6,855 nucleotides of DNA from Clostridium sp. UBA6640 (GTDB lineage: Bacteria > Bacillota > Clostridia > Clostridiales > Clostridiaceae). Below the pieces are notes generated by a model. The model was not told the origin of the DNA. It was given only the letters and a program-made list of their open reading frames with translations, and did not search any database. Position numbers and translations under genes: made by a program. Location of the stretch: the NCBI RefSeq assembly GCF_002455975.1, contig NZ_DKLM01000006.1:4269-11123 (forward strand). The letters are read 5' to 3'. Of this stretch, positions 5,501 to 6,855 are shown in pieces. Positions within the stretch are counted from its first letter, which is position 1; the number at the start of each line of letters is the position of its first letter.

Positions 5501-6669
5501 ATTATCCAACGGAATTTATAGCAGCAATGCTTAATAGTGTTAAAGGAAGTAATGAAAAGGTTGCGTATTACATAAGGTTTGCTAACCAATTAGGCATAAG
5601 TGTGCTTCCACCGGATATTAACGAAAGTTATTCTGAGTTTACTGTTAAAGATAAAACCATAAGATTTGGACTTTCTGCTATTAAAAACGTTGGAGAAAAT
5701 GTTATTGAATCCATAGTAAAACATAGAGAAGAAAAAGGTAAGTTTACTGGATTCATGGATTTTTGCAATAAAATAGACACTGCACAAGTAAATAAAAGAG
5801 CTGTTGAAAGCTTAATAAAGGCAGGCGTTTTTGATTCTTTAGGTGTTTATCGTTCACAATTATCAGCAGTATTCGAAAAAGTGCTAGATGGAATTCACAA
5901 TGAGAAAAAACGAAATGTTAAAGGACAAATAAGTCTTTTTGAAGAGATTTTAGAAGAGAAAAACTTTGAGATAGAATATCCTAAAATACAGGAATTTAAT
6001 AAGAAATACCTATTAGCCATGGAAAAAGAAATGACAGGAATTTATTTATCTGGCCATCCACTTGATGAATATGAAAAATCCTTAAAATTTCAAACAAGTC
6101 ATAATATCTCAGATTTACTTTTAGAAGATGGCTTTGAGGATGGAGTGGAATTAGATGAGCAAAATCTTAAGGTCAGCGATGGAGATAAAGTTATAATTGG
6201 AGGTTTAATTTCTGCTGTAAGTAGAAAAGCAACTAGAAATAACACTATGATGGCATTTATAACTTTAGAAGATTTATATGGAACTATAGAAGTTGTAGTA
6301 TTTCCTAAAACCTTTGAAAACTGCAGAAATTTAGTTAATGAAGATGAAATTGTAATTGTAAAAGGCAGGGTGGCAGTAAGAGAAGATGAGCAAACTAAAA
6401 TATTATGTGAGGAAGTAAAACCTCTTATTAATATCAATAAGGATAAAATATATATTTTAATTAAGGATAATACTTTACTTACACCAACTGTTAATGAAAT
6501 AAAAAATGGGCTTAAAGCTTTTAAAGGAAATACTCCAGTATATCTATGCACAGCAGATGATAGAAAATCTTATTTAATAGATAAATCTGCATGGCTTAGT
6601 AACGAATATGATACAATAGAAATATTGAAAGAAACCTTTGGAGAAGAAAATGTAAAGGTTGTTGAATGA
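1303..6669 (+). CDS. dnaE: DNA polymerase III alpha subunit, split by two group I introns: join(1303..2550, 2882..3988, 5452..6669)
   Basis: DnaE is the catalytic subunit of a replicative family C DNA polymerase; in low-GC Firmicutes it works alongside PolC, extending primers on the lagging strand. Joining the three exons gives 1190 residues, a normal DnaE length, in one uninterrupted frame. Both junctions fall between codons and restore conserved family sequence: LLFER|FLNPERVSM and AFNKSH|AAAYAVVGY. All expected parts are present: PHP domain, palm with three catalytic Asp, fingers, helix-hairpin-helix, clamp-binding motif and OB fold. The start ATG at 1303 has only a weak ribosome-binding site (AGGA at 1286-1289 or GTGA near 1291) and lies 16 bases after the sortase stop, which allows translational coupling. 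Without splicing only fragments could be made, so a functional gene implies both introns splice. I infer, but cannot show, that this is the only dnaE in the genome. Confidence 0.93.
2551..2881 (+). ncRNA. Group I intron 1 in dnaE (331 nt, no ORF, IA-like)
   Basis: A self-splicing ribozyme candidate. P1: exon AGCGT (2546-2550) pairs with intron GCGCT (2561-2565), with U2550-G2561 as the splice-site wobble. P10: intron TAAGA (2555-2559) pairs with exon 2 TCTTA (2883-2887), fixing the 3' site after the terminal G at 2881. P3: ACTCG (2572-2576) with CGAGT (2705-2709). P4: TGCTG (2583-2587) with CAGCA (2620-2624). P6a: TCTAG (2631-2635) with CTAGA (2652-2656). P7: GACTA (2667-2671) with TAGTC (2792-2796). 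An extra hairpin GAGGAT/ATCCTC (2672-2677, 2697-2702) sits where P7.1 lies in subgroup IA introns. P8: nine pairs, 2716-2724 with 2777-2785. P9: AGCTAG/CTAGCT (2804-2809, 2816-2821), then a GAAA-capped hairpin at 2831-2842. P5 could not be resolved by eye. Subgroup IA is inferred from P7.1. Confidence 0.94.
2882..3988 (+). CDS. dnaE: dnaE exon 2: polymerase active site and fingers (residues 417-785)
   Basis: Begins with FLNPERVSMPDIDSDF, which carries the first two catalytic aspartates, Asp427 and Asp429, equivalent to the PDFDVDF motif of E. coli alpha. The third, Asp579, is in KMDFLGLRTLT. Other conserved blocks are HSSTHAAGVVI (DNA/nucleotide contact region), GVFQLESSGM, YRPGPM, YQEQVM and SYAFNKSH. 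The ATG at 2879-2881 is not a start: those are the last three bases of intron 1, and it has no useful Shine-Dalgarno site. The exon ends at the CAT codon for His785. Unspliced, the frame adds ten residues (KFSVALYSDV) and stops at 4019-4021, giving the apparent end at 4021. Confidence 0.94.
4222..4226 (+). promoter_or_regulatory. Shine-Dalgarno site suggesting an ATT start for the endonuclease
   Basis: AGGAG lies eight bases before an in-frame ATT at 4235, an ideal spacing, in a frame open since the stop at 4208-4210. ATG codons nearby (4213, 4227) are in other frames and stop within a few codons. The first usual start in frame is TTG at 4508, which has AGAAGG directly against it and no room for ribosome spacing. 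Confidence 0.4.
4235..5365 (+). CDS. LAGLIDADG homing endonuclease encoded in intron 2
   Basis: A site-specific DNA endonuclease expected to cut intron-less dnaE and promote intron copying. Numbered from ATT 4235 (376 residues), the LAGLIDADG helices are YFLGLLLTDGSV (186-197, Asp194) and YIIRGIIDGDGW (280-291, Asp289), so one chain should form both halves of the active site. Upstream are three HTH-like stretches, about residues 7-43, 59-95 and 120-156, the last (IIELYKSGKSSTEISKIYGY) being clearest; these probably help DNA binding. A conservative start is TTG 4508 (285 residues, keeping both catalytic motifs but only one HTH). The longer start is preferred because the frame stays open with protein-like content and AGGAG precedes ATT. 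The last codons, encoding HGKDVQRL, run through P6', the R segment and the 5' strand of P7; the TAA lies at 5363-5365. The gene looks even more A+T-rich than dnaE, as expected of a mobile passenger. It seems intact. Confidence 0.88.
   Translation: MLDKRSIKKIYKLRDEGNTIREIKKILSQKYFLNIKEKEIRDISIKLSKNNHKFSKNELRKILYLYENYHDTNKVALYLNNRYGYNLTYRRLVDLASRNDVKKKFQNMYSISKVSRVDEYKIIELYKSGKSSTEISKIYGYKTRESILNKLKKFNIERRSSNELRIENKSYYNFSMRFINSYEKAYFLGLLLTDGSVNDKRGSITLDLTDKDAIEMLARYINIKFKEFSPGSKGKLNRYRITFYGKDYVKQVERFGVISNKTHILTKPLLNEQELIYLNYIIRGIIDGDGWIRKDGKEFFISSASFEFIKWCKEMLEYMGLNNLKIKFIKNNYNGIYLIRTASRDNIELLKLKIYDKPFGMMRKYERLHGKDVQRL
5452..6669 (+). CDS. dnaE: dnaE exon 3: C-terminal polymerase domains (residues 786-1190)
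   Basis: Starts with AAAYAVVGYQTAYLMYYYPTEF, completing the family block AFNKSHAAAYAVVGYQ. A helix-hairpin-helix for DNA backbone contact lies around residues 862-880 (IKNVGENVIESIVKHREE). QISLF at 944-948 matches the QxxLF sliding-clamp-binding motif, linking the polymerase to the DnaN clamp. YLSGHPLDEYE near 983-993 is a typical DnaE segment. An OB fold at about 1031-1110 (VIIGGLISAVSRKATRN through FPKTFE) binds single-stranded DNA, followed by a short C-terminal domain. The TTG at 5491 is an internal Leu codon, not a start. The gene ends with TGA at 6667-6669, eight bases before the terminator stem. Confidence 0.95.
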   Translation, partial: AAAYAVVGYQTAYLMYYYPTEFIAAMLNSVKGSNEKVAYYIRFANQLGISVLPPDINESYSEFTVKDKTIRFGLSAIKNVGENVIESIVKHREEKGKFTGFMDFCNKIDTAQVNKRAVESLIKAGVFDSLGVYRSQLSAVFEKVLDGIHNEKKRNVKGQISLFEEILEEKNFEIEYPKIQEFNKKYLLAMEKEMTGIYLSGHPLDEYEKSLKFQTSHNISDLLLEDGFEDGVELDEQNLKVSDGDKVIIGGLISAVSRKATRNNTMMAFITLEDLYGTIEVVVFPKTFENCRNLVNEDEIVIVKGRVAVREDEQTKILCEEVKPLININKDKIYILIKDNTLLTPTVNEIKNGLKAFKGNTPVYLCTADDRKSYLIDKSAWLSNEYDTIEILKETFGEENVKVVE

Positions 6670-6676
6670 TAGGATT

Positions 6677-6702
6677 AAGCTATGATTAATTCATAGCTTT
6701 TT
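6677..6702 (+). terminator. Intrinsic terminator after dnaE
   Basis: AAGCTATGA (6677-6685) pairs perfectly with TCATAGCTT (6691-6699) around a TTAAT loop, and the stem runs into TTTTT at 6698-6702. It starts seven bases after the dnaE stop and marks the end of the sortase-dnaE transcript. Confidence 0.88.
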
Positions 6703-6822
6703 CTTATTTACAAGTATTGATATAAAAAATATTGGTAATCATATATGGTGATACTGTTTTTAGTAATATACACTATTGTTGTAATTAGATTTAATCAAAC
6801 TAACTTTTTTAATAGTTTTTTT

Positions 6823-6843
6823 ACTAGCAATACAATTGCTAGT
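6823..6843. repeat. Inverted repeat ACTAGCAA/TTGCTAGT near the right edge
   Basis: A perfect 8-bp inverted repeat with a TACAA loop in the 153-base stretch after the dnaE terminator. On the plus strand the T-runs come before the stem, not after it, so it is a poor plus-strand terminator; on the minus strand it is followed by A-rich sequence. It could be an operator-like palindrome or part of a gene end lying beyond the window. No gene in 6703-6855 can be supported. Confidence 0.35.
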
Positions 6844-6855
6844 TCTCCACCTCTG

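Noticed and set aside
6099..6551. Minus-strand 150-codon reading frame within dnaE exon 3
   Set aside because: It is a shadow of the conserved OB-fold coding region, with serine/leucine-rich composition typical of an antisense frame.
6779..6855. Possible end of a minus-strand gene at the right edge
   Set aside because: Two minus-strand frames stay open to the edge for about 20-30 codons, but there is no recognisable domain and the stretch is too short to call.

Overview
The window looks like a chromosomal segment of an A+T-rich, low-GC Firmicute, most likely Clostridium or a close relative. The grounds are strong A/T bias at third codon positions, AGGAG-type Shine-Dalgarno sites, a class D-like sortase and a Firmicutes-type DnaE with a QISLF clamp-binding motif. 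The species cannot be named from the sequence.

Layout. Bases 1-460 are non-coding and hold two copies of a repeat of about 190-230 bp, each with small GC-richer hairpins. Bases 460-680 hold a probable promoter and leader. Bases 681-1286 encode a membrane-anchored sortase. Sixteen bases later begins dnaE, the alpha subunit of DNA polymerase III, which fills 1303-6669. A 9-bp stem with a U-tract follows it as an intrinsic terminator (6677-6702). The last 150 bases show only weak inverted repeats.

The main result is that dnaE is not a set of broken fragments. It is one gene cut by two self-splicing-type group I introns. Intron 1 (2551-2881, 331 nt, no ORF) and intron 2 (3989-5451, 1463 nt) each start after a T that ends a codon, and each ends in G. 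Both have a P1 helix with the U-G wobble at the 5' splice site, P3, P4, P7, P8 and P9 helices, and recognisable P/Q/R/S core segments. Removing both joins three exons in phase 0 (416 + 369 + 405 codons) into a 1190-residue polymerase with no missing or extra residue across FER|FLNPER and NKSH|AAAYAV. Intron 2 carries a two-motif LAGLIDADG homing endonuclease gene in its P6 loop, apparently extended upstream by HTH-like repeats and using a non-standard start codon.

How it works together (inference). The sortase and dnaE are probably co-transcribed. Full-length polymerase can be made only after both ribozymes excise themselves. Unspliced message would end 6 codons into intron 1 or 10 codons into intron 2. 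The intron 2 endonuclease would cut intron-less dnaE alleles and spread the intron. Intron 2 sits six codons downstream of the site that the split intein occupies in cyanobacterial DnaE, so two unrelated kinds of selfish element have chosen nearly the same spot in the same protein family.
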